Assembly (NCBI GenBank): GCA_902760595.1
Contig: CACWHI010000005.1
Span: 1 to 64,000 of the forward strand
DNA: 64,000 bases
Reading direction: 5' to 3'
Source: an uncultured Eubacteriales bacterium
GTDB lineage: Bacteria; Bacillota; Clostridia; Christensenellales; Aristaeellaceae
Shown: piece after piece, positions 42,803-51,363 of the stretch
How positions within the stretch are numbered: the stretch's first letter is position 1
Layout of the letters: each line of letters begins with the position of its first letter
Made by a program: the position numbers and the translations under genes
Notes under the pieces: generated by a model
Seen by the model: only the letters and a program-made list of their open reading frames with translations
Databases searched by the model: none
Told to the model about the DNA's origin: nothing

Positions 42803-44209
42803 TCACGCCGCAGTCGCCCCGCCGGGCGCGGCCGTCTGCGTCTGGTAGAGAACGCCGTTGCGCAGGAACAGGATGGTAACGCTCTGGCCGGGTTTCATAC
42901 GTGAGAGGGCGCGGTTAATGGAGGTGGAACCATATATGCGGATATCACCGATCGCCATCAGGATATCGCCCGATTTCAGGCCAGCCACATCCATGATGCT
43001 GCCCGGTTCCATATTCTGGATCAGATAGCCTTCGCGCACGCCATAGCTGTCGGCGACCTCAGGATCTACATAAATGCCCTCGATACCGCTCTTCCAGTTT
43101 TCCGCCAGCTGCTTTTCTTCCGCGCTCAGCGGCGTTACCACCAGCGGCTGATACCCCTGCTCAACGCCCTTGCCGAAGCCGTACCAATGCCGCTGATCCT
43201 CCGGAATGCGAACCGTATCGCCGCCTTCCACATGGTAAGCGGTGATGGCGACCATCACGCCTGCGAAATAATAAGAGCCCAGCTCAAAACCGAACTTTGC
43301 GGTCTCGTTTTTCTTGAGCGTGTAGCGTTCTTCCGCGTGATCCAGTACGGTCAATTCATCCGTGATCGTCATATCGGTGACCACACTGCTGAAGATAAAG
43401 CGTTCGCCGTATGTATTGTACAGCCGCATGGTCATATTGAAGGCGTCGACCTTTTTTCCGGTATTGTTTTTGAGGTTGAAGGAGATGGTTCCGCCGCCCT
43501 TCTTCGATGGTTTGACACTGCCCTTGCTGATTATCAGCGCATCTGAATTCGCCCCAGAAGCGCCTTTCTTGGGTTTCGCGCTCATGGAGAACAGCTTCGC
43601 CTGCAGCTCCGGTGTGCAGAGACCGTCTTGATCAAGGCCGTTGGCCTTCTGGAAATCCTTGATGGCGCTCATATGCGACTTGGTCAGCTTCTTGCCGCTG
43701 CCTGAGTTGACATAGCCCAGTTCATACAGGCGCTTGATCACATCAGACGCTTCCTGGCCCTCATCCCCCACCATCAGCTGGCGGTACTGGGATGCCGCAT
43801 CTGCTCCGGGCTGGGTGTAGGGATCTACCAGACCATTGGCGCTCAAGACCGGGAAATCGCTCTCACGCTCCACGGGCCGCACATCGCCAGGCATGACTGC
43901 GGACGTATTGTCCGCGGTAATGGCTTTCTTGGCGATCACCAGATCCACGTCATCTGCCTTGACCCAGCCGCTTTTATTGCTTGCCAGGAAGGTGACCCGG
44001 TACCATCCCATACCGTCCGCGGCCTTTTCTTCCTCGATGCGCACCTGCATGCCCAGGCTGGCGCTTCCGTCCACAATGGCCTTTTCGGAAGCATCCATAT
44101 ACACCTTTGTGTCAGTATTGATATACCCGATCTGAGTATCTGCCAGACACAGCGCGGCGGCATTGAGTGTTAAAACCATCACCATCAGTATCGCTAACCG
44201 TTTCATCAT
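42803..44209 (-). CDS. Secreted SH3/peptidoglycan-binding/PDZ protein
   Basis: 468 residues. Signal peptide about 1-22; SH3-like module about 25-90; a PG_binding_1 motif about 150-195 (SAIKDFQKANGLDQDGLCTP); a central beta region about 210-320; and a C-terminal PDZ about 385-460 (EGYLIQNMEPGSIMDVAGLK, with SGDILMAIGD). No protease domain is attached. AGGAGG is 5 nt before the first ATG and 8 before a second ATG at 44206. The domain set suggests a wall-bound scaffold that tethers a partner through PDZ; inferred. Confidence 0.8.
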   Translation of the reverse strand: MMKRLAILMVMVLTLNAAALCLADTQIGYINTDTKVYMDASEKAIVDGSASLGMQVRIEEEKAADGMGWYRVTFLASNKSGWVKADDVDLVIAKKAITADNTSAVMPGDVRPVERESDFPVLSANGLVDPYTQPGADAASQYRQLMVGDEGQEASDVIKRLYELGYVNSGSGKKLTKSHMSAIKDFQKANGLDQDGLCTPELQAKLFSMSAKPKKGASGANSDALIISKGSVKPSKKGGGTISFNLKNNTGKKVDAFNMTMRLYNTYGERFIFSSVVTDMTITDELTVLDHAEERYTLKKNETAKFGFELGSYYFAGVMVAITAYHVEGGDTVRIPEDQRHWYGFGKGVEQGYQPLVVTPLSAEEKQLAENWKSGIEGIYVDPEVADSYGVREGYLIQNMEPGSIMDVAGLKSGDILMAIGDIRIYGSTSINRALSRMKPGQSVTILFLRNGVLYQTQTAAPGGATAA

Positions 44210-44234
44210 GTTTTCCTCCTATTCTCCTGATCCT

Positions 44235-45384
44235 TTATTGAACGCACTGGATCCCGTGCTTGTTCGCGTAGGCTGTGGCGTAACTGCCTGGCCGACAGTA
44301 AAAAACCACACATGATCCTTCAAAGGCATCATCTGCTATATATACCACATTGTCCGTCAAACGGATGATCGCGCCTTTCTTCAGCGCTGCGAATGCCCTG
44401 CTTTCAATGCGTTTCACACTGGCCGGAACCACATATTCCTGTGCCCGCGTACCCATCATCATTTCCTCGGAGATCTGTTCGAGACGCGAAGGAAGCCTCA
44501 TCACCGAACTGTTTTCAGCGTCCACCAGCATATAGGGTAATGCATGCAATTTGCAATAGGATTCTGCCTCGCTGCCGCTGTAGCAGAGAATCATCTTGAG
44601 ATTATTGCAGTATTCAAACGCATCATAGGTGATCCGCCGTTTGTGAACCCGCGTGTACATATACCCTATCATAATCCCTGATATTCAGACCGATCCCTGT
44701 GGTGATGTTATCGGGAAGCCAGACCGTCATTTTCAAGCCTGTTTTCAGGGTGAAGGCAAACGCGCCGCTGCCGATAGCGGTAACGCCTTCGCCGATGCGG
44801 ATGCTGGTCAGTGACTCGCATTGGAAAAAAGCGTTTTCCGGAATCGCAGTCACATTTTCACGGACATCGACTGCTGATAGATTCAGACAGCGCTTAAATA
44901 CAGCGCTGCCCATCGCCAGCAGCGAATGCGGCAGTTCAGCCTGAATCAACGATTCACAGTCCATAAAAGCTTCTTCGCCGATCGTTTCCAATCCTTCAGA
45001 AAAATGAATGCGTTCAAGTCCCTTTTCCTGTAAAAAGCCATGGTCATGGATTTCTTTCAAAGTGGAAGGCAAATAAACATCCGTCACATTCCAAAGGCTC
45101 ATGAACGCATAAGTGCCAACTGTTGTGATACCTTCTTCAATAACGATCTGCTTGATATTGTCCCGAATAAAGTACGCATACCAGGGCGCTGTCGATATCT
45201 GATAGTCGGTCATCGGTCCCGTGCCGCTGATCGTCAGAATACCGTCATCATTCAGCGCCCAGCGTGCTTTCGCTCCGCAAGAGCCGCTGCCCGTATAAGC
45301 CAATGCGTGCTGCGCATTATAGCTGAATGACAGAGCAAGCACTAAAGCAAACGCCCATAATAGTCTTTTGTGCATCATCCTCAT
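44235..45384 (-). pseudogene. BspA-type LRR surface protein split by a frameshift
   Basis: Reading from 45384, a signal peptide (RLLWAFALVLALSFSYNAQH) and LRR_5 repeats (VGTYAFMSLWNVTDVYLPST, LETIGEEAFMDCESLIQAEL, VTAIPENAFFQCESLTSIRI) run to a stop at 44623. LRR_5 sequence continues in another frame from about 44640 to 44235 (ITYDAFEYCNNLKMILCYSG, VKRIESRAFAALKKGA, PGSYATAYANKHGI). Joining them needs a one-base change near 44635-44655. Either a recent mutation or a sequencing slip. The whole would be a ~380-residue wall-associated protein. Confidence 0.7.
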
Positions 45385-45527
45385 ATAAATGAACTTTTTC
45401 CTTCCTTTTTGCTATCTTTTCGTCGTCAGTTGCTGCGCCGCTGTTCCTGAAATAAGAGCACTGCTGTAACAGTACCCTTATTATATAGGTGCGCGAAAAG
45501 CGTGAATTATACCTCTTTTTTTGTGGG

Positions 45528-45555
45528 TTGACAAACTTTTTTTCTACATTAAAAT
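45528..45555 (+). promoter_or_regulatory. Promoter of the truncated sigma gene
   Basis: TTGACA (45528-45533), 16-bp spacer, TAAAAT (45550-45555), the same spacing as before the intact sigma factor gene. Confidence 0.55.
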
Positions 45556-45592
45556 GGTTATAAATTTAGACAAAATGGGAGGTGGACATTGC

Positions 45593-45802
45593 TTGAACGG
45601 GCAGGATCAGAAAAAGTATTTGGAAGAGCTGTACCGGAAATATTTCCGAATATTGTTTAACAAAAGCTTTTCTCAGTTCGACTACCGACCCGAACTGCGA
45701 CAGCTGGCTGAGGACTGTGTACAGGAGACGTTTATCCGCGCGATGCTGAACGTGGAAGTACTGAGCGAAGCAAAGGAGCCTTTTGGGATAACAATAAATT
45801 AG
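45593..45802 (+). pseudogene. Truncated ECF sigma factor, region 2 only
   Basis: About 70 residues from a TTG start (GGGAGGTGG 10 nt upstream): LEELYRKYFRILFNKSFSQF, then DYRPELRQLAEDCVQETFIR. This matches residues 8-60 of the intact island sigma factor at 37676-38236 and then breaks off at EAKEPFGITIN. Regions 2.3-4, including the -35-recognition domain, are absent. Most likely a remnant left by deletion. Confidence 0.75.
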
Positions 45803-45896
45803 TAGTACAAAAGGGACAATGCTATACCTCCCTTGCAATATAGTGAGATTTACAGGATTTTTAATTAAACAGTATCATTATGAGGAGGTACCAATC

Positions 45897-46724
45897 ATGG
45901 CCAGTATATCAGAAATATTCCCAATGATTGAGGACATTCAGGATGATTACCGGCTTTACCGTCGGAAAGGTGAGAGTCGTGAAGAAGCGTGTCAGCATAT
46001 CATCGATGATAATCAAAAAGAATTAGCTGATGTGGATGACGGGCCTCTAGTATGGATCGGGCTTGCGAAAGTAACAGGCTCTCGGGGAGAAATGACCGAA
46101 GAGTTACTTGATCTGGCTGAGCAGGCGTTTCAGCAGATTTCTGAAAACTGGGCAGAACTGCAGGAAGACCATGATCTTGCCAAAACCGTCCAGCATGCGC
46201 ATGACATGATCTGCGATCGGAGGAAGATCGGAGAGCAGGCCAAGTATCCGAAAAAAAGAATATATAAACCAGATTGGGAAATCGGAGATACATTCATATG
46301 TGAATTGGAAGATCTCGAGACCGATGAATTGCATGGAAAAGTCGTTCTGGTCAGGAAAGTTGCGGAAGACCAGCACCCGCATGGTGATTGGGAACAGATC
46401 GTATATTTAACAATATGTGACCGGGATCATTTACCGACAAACAGTGATGAAATGAACGCTCTTGGATATATACCGGTTCAATCCTGGAATAGAAAGAATA
46501 TCAAAGGGTGCCAATACAAATGGTTGCTGTGGACTTCCAGTTTAAAGAGACAAAAACAGTATAAACTGACAAAGATAGGCTGTTTCCCAGACATACAAAA
46601 ACCCGATGATGAGATTGATCCGTCTCCGTTATGGACGTCTTTCTTGATTCTTCCTGGTACTATTAACTCTTATGCCGCCAGGTGTTATAAGCAATATGGT
46701 ATTATGCATAAAGCTAAACAATGA
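45897..46724 (+). CDS. Hypothetical protein, unknown family
   Basis: 275 residues from the ATG 8 nt after GAGGAGG. Start MASISEIFPMIEDIQDDYRL; an acidic helical N-terminal half with a GLAKVTGSRGEMTEELLDLA segment, then a lysine-rich link (KYPKKRIYKPDWEIGD) and a mixed beta C-terminal half with an LPGTINSYAARCYKQYGIM end. No membrane segment or catalytic motif is recognised. AT-rich compared with the flanking chromosome, so probably brought by the island. Confidence 0.6.
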   Translation: MASISEIFPMIEDIQDDYRLYRRKGESREEACQHIIDDNQKELADVDDGPLVWIGLAKVTGSRGEMTEELLDLAEQAFQQISENWAELQEDHDLAKTVQHAHDMICDRRKIGEQAKYPKKRIYKPDWEIGDTFICELEDLETDELHGKVVLVRKVAEDQHPHGDWEQIVYLTICDRDHLPTNSDEMNALGYIPVQSWNRKNIKGCQYKWLLWTSSLKRQKQYKLTKIGCFPDIQKPDDEIDPSPLWTSFLILPGTINSYAARCYKQYGIMHKAKQ

Positions 46725-46792
46725 TCACAAAACCCAAGCCTATCTGTTCTTCAGAATAATTATGGAAAACGCGAACGTAAAGCCCAGTGGAA

Positions 46793-47023
46793 TTATTCCT
46801 TTTGTGCCAGTTGGGCTTCCAGAATTTCCCGCAGATCCTCTGCGGAAAGATCCCCGCTGTTCACAAGCAGATTGACCAGCAAAGAAGCACTTCCCCTGAA
46901 TAATCGATTCAGAAGCTTATGAGCTTCTTCTATACAGGCGTCCTCGCGGGTGATCAGAGGAGTATACTTTTTTGCCCGTTCTGAATCATCCATGCTGACA
47001 GCACCTTTTACGCTGATGTCCAC
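46793..47023 (-). pseudogene. BlaI-like repressor remnant (C-terminal part)
   Basis: 76 codons. The end AHKLLNRLFRGSASLLVNLL, then VNSGDLSAEDLREILEAQL, matches the dimerisation region of BlaI/MecI/CopY repressors (FxGS, LSxxDLxEL). The ~75-residue winged-helix DNA-binding part is missing, so no repressor function is expected. Confidence 0.5.
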
Positions 47024-47245
47024 GGCCCTGTTGTCGAAGAAAGTCGTATCGTACCTGGCGATGAAGTCGAGTGCAAAAGTCCGTCCGATATATTGGTCAC
47101 TATTCAGGTCGACTATGATGGCAATTGGCTCACGGGCTTGAATAAAGCTGGCAAGATGGCAACCTATGATATTGAATCATGCAAGAAAACTGGCAGACAC
47201 CATGACGGCTATGACACACTGATCAAACAGATGAGGGGTGAATAA
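46985..47245 (+). pseudogene. Gene fragment without a start codon
   Basis: An 86-codon open frame reading DVHGPVVEESRIVPGDEVEC, then TIQVDYDGNWLTGLNKAGKM and CKKTGRHHDGYDTLIKQMRG to a TAA. No ATG or GTG with a binding site precedes it. The composition looks coding. Family not recognised. It overlaps the opposite-strand BlaI remnant by about 40 nt. Confidence 0.4.
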
Positions 47246-47325
47246 TGTATGAACATGCAAGAAAAGACAAAATTGATAAAGCCGGCGACGATATTCACAA
47301 TTTGCTTTTCAAATGAAAATGTGAA

Positions 47326-47417
47326 TTTTTGTGAGTTCAAACTATCGTCGATTATCGTTGTATAATCAGCTTATTCCGTCGTAATCGCAATCACAAAAAT
47401 AGACTTTTTTGTGAGTT
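47326..47417. repeat. TTTTTGTGA sites beside the right attachment site
   Basis: TTTTTGTGAGTT occurs at 47326-47337 and 47406-47417 (exactly 80 bp apart) and TTTTTGTGA in inverse orientation at 47391-47399. Such clusters next to a core site resemble recombinase arm or excisionase sites, but the protein is absent. The 47024-47489 gap otherwise holds the fragment above and the tRNA terminator. Confidence 0.4.
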
Positions 47418-47450
47418 ACAGCACAAAATCAGGCCCTTGTACGTTTCTGA

Positions 47451-47479
47451 AAAAGAAAAAGTCCTTGCCGCGCAAGGAC
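47451..47479 (-). terminator. Rho-independent terminator of tRNA-Ala
   Basis: GTCCTTGC (47461-47468) and GCAAGGAC (47472-47479) with CGC loop; minus strand continues TTTTTCTTTTT. Duplicated with the attachment site at 33497-33515. Confidence 0.9.
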
Positions 47480-47509
47480 ATACAAAAAATGGAGCATAGG
47501 AGACTCGAA
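47456..47509. repeat. Right attachment-site copy (54 bp) at tRNA-Ala
   Basis: Covers the tRNA 3' 20 nt (47490-47509) and the terminator. Identical over all 54 bp to 33492-33545. Confidence 0.85.
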
Positions 47510-47562
47510 CTCCTGACCCCAACACTGCCAGTGTTGTGCGCTACCAACTGCGCTAATGCCCC
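47490..47562 (-). tRNA. tRNA-Ala(GGC)
   Basis: Cloverleaf on the minus strand: acceptor GGGGCAT/ATGCTCC with one G-U pair, D arm GCGCAGTTGGTAGCGC, anticodon arm CAACA-CTGGCAG-TGTTG with anticodon GGC, T arm AGGAG/CTCCT with TTCGAGT loop, discriminator A. The CCA end is not encoded. Its 3' end is the integration site of the island. Confidence 0.95.
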
Positions 47563-47594
47563 ATTTGGTGATCGGCTTGTTGCCGACGGGTGAT

Positions 47595-47623
47595 AATATA
47601 ACACACTTTTTCAGAAAATGCAA
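47595..47623 (-). promoter_or_regulatory. Promoter of tRNA-Ala
   Basis: Minus strand TTGCAT (47618-47623), 17-bp spacer, TATATT (47595-47600), about 30 nt upstream. Confidence 0.6.
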
Positions 47624-47704
47624 GGGCTTTTTTTGCGCTTCGGCAAAAAAATTGCAGCGGCGGAAAAGCGCCCAAAATCCACAGGAGGAAGATGCGCGTG
47701 CGGC

Positions 47705-47733
47705 TTGCATTCAATGAAAAACTATTGTAAAAT
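47705..47733 (+). promoter_or_regulatory. Promoter of nagB-tldD-tldE
   Basis: TTGCAT (47705-47710), 17-bp spacer, TAAAAT (47728-47733). Confidence 0.6.
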
Positions 47734-47790
47734 ACGCTCGTATCTTTTTTGCTTTTTTCAACGGATCCATTTTTGAAGGGAGCGGGAATG

Positions 47791-48531
47791 ATGAAGATCA
47801 TCCGGGCAAACAGCTATCAGGATATGTCCAGGAAAGCGGCGAATCTGATTTCGGCGCAGGTGATCATGAAGCCGAATTGTGTCCTCGGCCTGGCGACGGG
47901 AAGCACGCCGGAGGGAATATATAAGCAGCTCATCGACTGGTATAACAAAGGGGACCTGGATTTCGACCGGGTCACGACCATCAACCTGGACGAATACGTC
48001 GGGCTGGACCACAGCAACGAGCAAAGCTACTGGTATTTCATGCAGAAGCATTTCTTCAGGCACATCAACATCCGTCCGGAAAACGTTTACGTGCCGGATG
48101 GCACCAACCCCGACGCGGAGAGGGCCTGCCGCGCCTACGACTACATCATCCAGCGCTGCGGCGGCATCGACCTGCAGCTGCTGGGGATCGGTGTGGACGG
48201 CCATATCGGCTTCAATGAGCCGGGCGCGGCCTTTGAACTGGGCACCCACAAGGTCCGCCTGCAGGAGAGCACCATCCAGGCCAACAAGCGCTTTTTCGCC
48301 CATGAGGACGAGGTTCCGAAGGAAGCGTATACCATGGGCATCAAGACCATCATGCAGGCGCACAAGGTACTGCTGTGCGCGTCCGGCACCGCCAAGGCGG
48401 CGATCATCCGCGAGGCGCTGTACGGGCCGGTCACGCCGCAGGTGCCCGCAAGCATCCTGCAGATGCACCCCGACCTGACCGTCGTCGTAGACCACGAAGC
48501 GGGCGCCTGCCTGCCTGAGGACATGGACTGA
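47791..48531 (+). CDS. nagB: Glucosamine-6-phosphate deaminase
   Basis: 246 residues from the ATG 8 nt after GGGAG that gives the family N-terminus MKIIRANSYQDMSRKAA; another ATG lies 3 nt earlier. Conserved LGLATGSTPEGIY, TTINLDEYVGLD (catalytic Asp) and GIGVDGHIGFNEPG. It converts glucosamine 6-phosphate to fructose 6-phosphate and ammonia. Followed closely by tldD. Confidence 0.96.
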   Translation: MKIIRANSYQDMSRKAANLISAQVIMKPNCVLGLATGSTPEGIYKQLIDWYNKGDLDFDRVTTINLDEYVGLDHSNEQSYWYFMQKHFFRHINIRPENVYVPDGTNPDAERACRAYDYIIQRCGGIDLQLLGIGVDGHIGFNEPGAAFELGTHKVRLQESTIQANKRFFAHEDEVPKEAYTMGIKTIMQAHKVLLCASGTAKAAIIREALYGPVTPQVPASILQMHPDLTVVVDHEAGACLPEDMD

Positions 48532-48548
48532 CAGGAGTAACAACAGGC

Positions 48549-49985
48549 ATGAGAGCACCTTTTTCGAATCATCTGAATGAAGCCGCGCCGCGCATGCGCG
48601 CCCTGATCGACATGCTCGGCGAAGACTTTGAATATGTAAGCATTCTGTCCACGGATTCGGTCGGCTTTGCCATGCGCGTTTCCCCGCGCGTCAAGCGGCT
48701 GTCCCGCGAGACCATGACCACCGAGCGCGGTCACGTGGTCCGGCTGTACCGTGACCAGTGCTACTTTGAATACGCCTTCAACGAATTCGATCCCGACCAC
48801 ATCGAGGCCAAAGCCGCTGAGATCCGGGCCGCCTTCGACCGCCAGCGTGAGGTGCTGAAGGCCGCCGGGATCGGCGCGTACGAAACGGCCTGCCTGCCGG
48901 ACGAGCCCGAGCGGCTGGACGCCGCGTTCGAGACGGAACGCCTGCCGGAGACAGAGGACCTGTCTTTGCTGGCGGAACGCTTTGAACGTCTCGCCCGGCA
49001 GGGCATGGAGAAGGGCAGGCAGCTGGTCGACCTGACGCTGTCAGCCCAGTCCACCCACATCTGTAAGCTCTTCCAGACCAAGAACCGTGACCTGCGCCAG
49101 AGCTACGTCTATTCCGAAGGCAGTATCGCCGCTGTCGCCTCCGACGGGAATCAGGTGCGCATGGCCTACGACGGCGTATCCGGCCGGGTCGGGCCCGAGC
49201 TGTTCGGCCAGGCGTACGAGGACAAGCTGGACGAGGTGCTGAAGATCTCCGAAGACCTGATGCGCGCGGAGCGCGTCGTTCCCGGCACCTATGATATCAT
49301 CACCGCGCCGGATGTCACCGGGCTGATCGCCCACGAGGCGTTCGGGCACGGCGTCGAAATGGATATGTTCGTCAAGCGCCGGGCGCTCGGGGCGGAATAC
49401 CTGAACCGGCGCGTCGGCTCTCCCCTGGTCACGATGCATGAAGGCGCGAACTGCGCGGTGGACGTGACCTCCTACGCTTTTGACGACGAGGGCACGCCTG
49501 CTGGCGATGTGACCGAGATCGACAAAGGCATCCTGAAGACCGGCATCTGCGACGCCCTGAGCGCCCTGCGCCTCGGCACGAAGCCCACCGGCAACGGCAA
49601 GCGGGAAAACTTCGAGCACAAGGTCTACACGCGCATGACCAACACGGTGTTCGATTCCGGCAGCGACCGCCTGGAGGATATGATTGCCTCCATCAGCCAC
49701 GGTTACCTGCTGCGCGGCATCGACTCCGGCATGGAGGACCCCAAGCACTGGGGCATCCAGTGCATCGTGTCCCGAGGCTACGAGATCCGCGACGGCCGGC
49801 TGACCGGCAAGGTCATCGCCCCGGTCGTCATGACCGGGTACGTGCCGGACCTGCTGAACAGCGTGAGCATGGTCTCCCCCGACCGGGAGATATTCGGCAC
49901 CGGCGGCTGTGGAAAGGGACACAAGGAATGGGTCAAGGTCGCGGACGGCGGTCCCTATCTGAAGGCCCGGGCCAACCTGGGTTAA
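48549..49985 (+). CDS. tldD: TldD-type zinc metalloprotease
   Basis: 478 residues. HExxxH zinc motif in TGLIAHEAFGHGVEMD (about residue 260), with the downstream TDLRLGTKP-like segment (LRLGTKPTGNGKRENFEHKV) and C-terminal GTGGCGKGHKEWVKVADGG. The TldD/TldE heterodimer trims leader or modified peptides. The partner follows 3 nt later. Substrate unknown. Confidence 0.93.
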   Translation: MRAPFSNHLNEAAPRMRALIDMLGEDFEYVSILSTDSVGFAMRVSPRVKRLSRETMTTERGHVVRLYRDQCYFEYAFNEFDPDHIEAKAAEIRAAFDRQREVLKAAGIGAYETACLPDEPERLDAAFETERLPETEDLSLLAERFERLARQGMEKGRQLVDLTLSAQSTHICKLFQTKNRDLRQSYVYSEGSIAAVASDGNQVRMAYDGVSGRVGPELFGQAYEDKLDEVLKISEDLMRAERVVPGTYDIITAPDVTGLIAHEAFGHGVEMDMFVKRRALGAEYLNRRVGSPLVTMHEGANCAVDVTSYAFDDEGTPAGDVTEIDKGILKTGICDALSALRLGTKPTGNGKRENFEHKVYTRMTNTVFDSGSDRLEDMIASISHGYLLRGIDSGMEDPKHWGIQCIVSRGYEIRDGRLTGKVIAPVVMTGYVPDLLNSVSMVSPDREIFGTGGCGKGHKEWVKVADGGPYLKARANLG

Positions 49986-49988
49986 GGT

Positions 49989-51293
49989 ATGAGCATGAAG
50001 CAGGATAAAATCGATGTTTTGCTGAATGAGCTGAAGACGAGCGGTGCTTCCGCGTGGGAGATCACCGACAGGTCGGAGACCGGCTGGGAATTCTACCTGA
50101 TCGGCAGCATGCTGGACCAGCACCGTGTGCGCGACGTGAACCACGTGCGCCTGAAGGTCTACTCCGAAGGCTCTGAGGGGAAGATGGGCTCCGCCGAGGG
50201 CGAGCTGTCCCCCATGGCCGACCGGAAGGAAATGGCTGAAACGATCGCCTCGCTCCTGAGCGCCTCCAGGTACGCGCAAAACCCGCAATGGACGCTGACC
50301 CCGCCCGCCAAGGCGCCTGAGAGCGTTCCGACGGCCTGTCCCGAGGTGGACAAGGTGTCGGCAGACTATCTGAACGCCGTGGCGCACATGCCGCGGGACG
50401 AGAGCGCCGATATCAACTCCTCCGAGATCTTCGTGACAAAAGTGACCCGGCGCATCCTGAACAGCGAAGGCCTGGACGTCACTGACACCTATCCGGTATC
50501 CATGGCGGAGATCATCGTCAACGCGCGCAACCAGGCGCACGAGATCGAGCTGTACCGCATGTTCCGCTCCGGCAGCTGCGACGCGACGGGTCTTCAGGCA
50601 AGGCTGCACAAGGCGATGCGCTACGGGCAGGACAAGCTGGTCGCCAAGCCCACCCCGGCCGTCGGCGCGATGGACCTGGTGCTCTCCACTGAAGCGGCGC
50701 TTGAGGTATACCGCTGGTACATTTCGCACCTGAACACAGCGTTCAAGTACCGCGGCTACTCAGACTGGGAGTTGGGCGTACCGATCACGGAGGAGCCCGG
50801 CGGCGACAGGCTGACCCTGCACACTCGCGTCAGCCTGCCCAACTCCTCGCGCAACTGCCGCTTCGACGACGAAGGCGCCTGGACCCGCGACATGACCCTG
50901 ATGAAGGATAACGTCCCCCAGGCCTTCTGCGGTCCCCGGCAGTTCGCCCAGTACCTGGGCATCAGCGATTCCTTTATTCCCGGCAATTACGCGGTGGACG
51001 GCGGCAGCGCCGGCAGCGCGGCCCTGCTTCAGGGCGACTATCTGGAGGTCGTGGAGTTCTCCTCCTTCCAGATCGACGAAGTGAGCGGCGACATGGCCGG
51101 CGAGATCCGTCTGGGCTACCTGCACCAGGACGGCCAGGTGATGATCGTGTCCGGCGGCTCCGTTTCGGGCAATATGAGCGATTTTATCGGCAGCATCCGC
51201 TTTTCCCGCGAGACCCGCCAGTACGACAATTACCTGATCCCCGCCGTGACGAGGCTGAAAAACGTCTCTGTCGCCGGTGGGCCAGACACTTAA
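49989..51293 (+). CDS. pmbA: TldE/PmbA-type metallopeptidase homologue
   Basis: 434 residues. PmbA fold without an intact HExxxH, as in the non-zinc subunit TldE. Conserved SGSCDATGLQARLHKAMRYG middle and C-terminal GYLHQDGQVMIVSGGSVSGN with NMSDFIGSIRFSRET. It pairs with TldD. A second ATG at 49995 is possible. Confidence 0.9.
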   Translation: MSMKQDKIDVLLNELKTSGASAWEITDRSETGWEFYLIGSMLDQHRVRDVNHVRLKVYSEGSEGKMGSAEGELSPMADRKEMAETIASLLSASRYAQNPQWTLTPPAKAPESVPTACPEVDKVSADYLNAVAHMPRDESADINSSEIFVTKVTRRILNSEGLDVTDTYPVSMAEIIVNARNQAHEIELYRMFRSGSCDATGLQARLHKAMRYGQDKLVAKPTPAVGAMDLVLSTEAALEVYRWYISHLNTAFKYRGYSDWELGVPITEEPGGDRLTLHTRVSLPNSSRNCRFDDEGAWTRDMTLMKDNVPQAFCGPRQFAQYLGISDSFIPGNYAVDGGSAGSAALLQGDYLEVVEFSSFQIDEVSGDMAGEIRLGYLHQDGQVMIVSGGSVSGNMSDFIGSIRFSRETRQYDNYLIPAVTRLKNVSVAGGPDT

Positions 51294-51300
51294 AGTTTCC

Positions 51301-51329
51301 TTGACACACGAAGCATTTTTCGATAAACT
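51301..51329 (+). promoter_or_regulatory. Promoter of the GntR-family gene
   Basis: TTGACA (51301-51306), 17-bp spacer, TAAACT (51324-51329). Confidence 0.55.
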
Positions 51330-51363
51330 GGTTGTGTAATCTGTTATAAACGGAGGGACGACC

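Larger units (their letters stand above)
33492..47509. mobile_element. Genomic island integrated at tRNA-Ala(GGC)
   Basis: A 54-bp perfect direct repeat bounds the segment: the copy at 47456-47509 includes the last 20 nt of tRNA-Ala plus its terminator, and the copy at 33492-33545 repeats exactly that without the rest of the tRNA. The tRNA 3' end points into the segment. This is the arrangement left by tyrosine-recombinase elements using a tRNA 3' end as attachment site. No integrase, relaxase, replication or capsid gene is visible inside. Several cargo genes are truncated near the tRNA end, as in decaying elements. Confidence 0.8.

Noticed and set aside
47411..47593. Open frame across tRNA-Ala
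   Set aside because: It overlaps the tRNA and terminator; no binding site.
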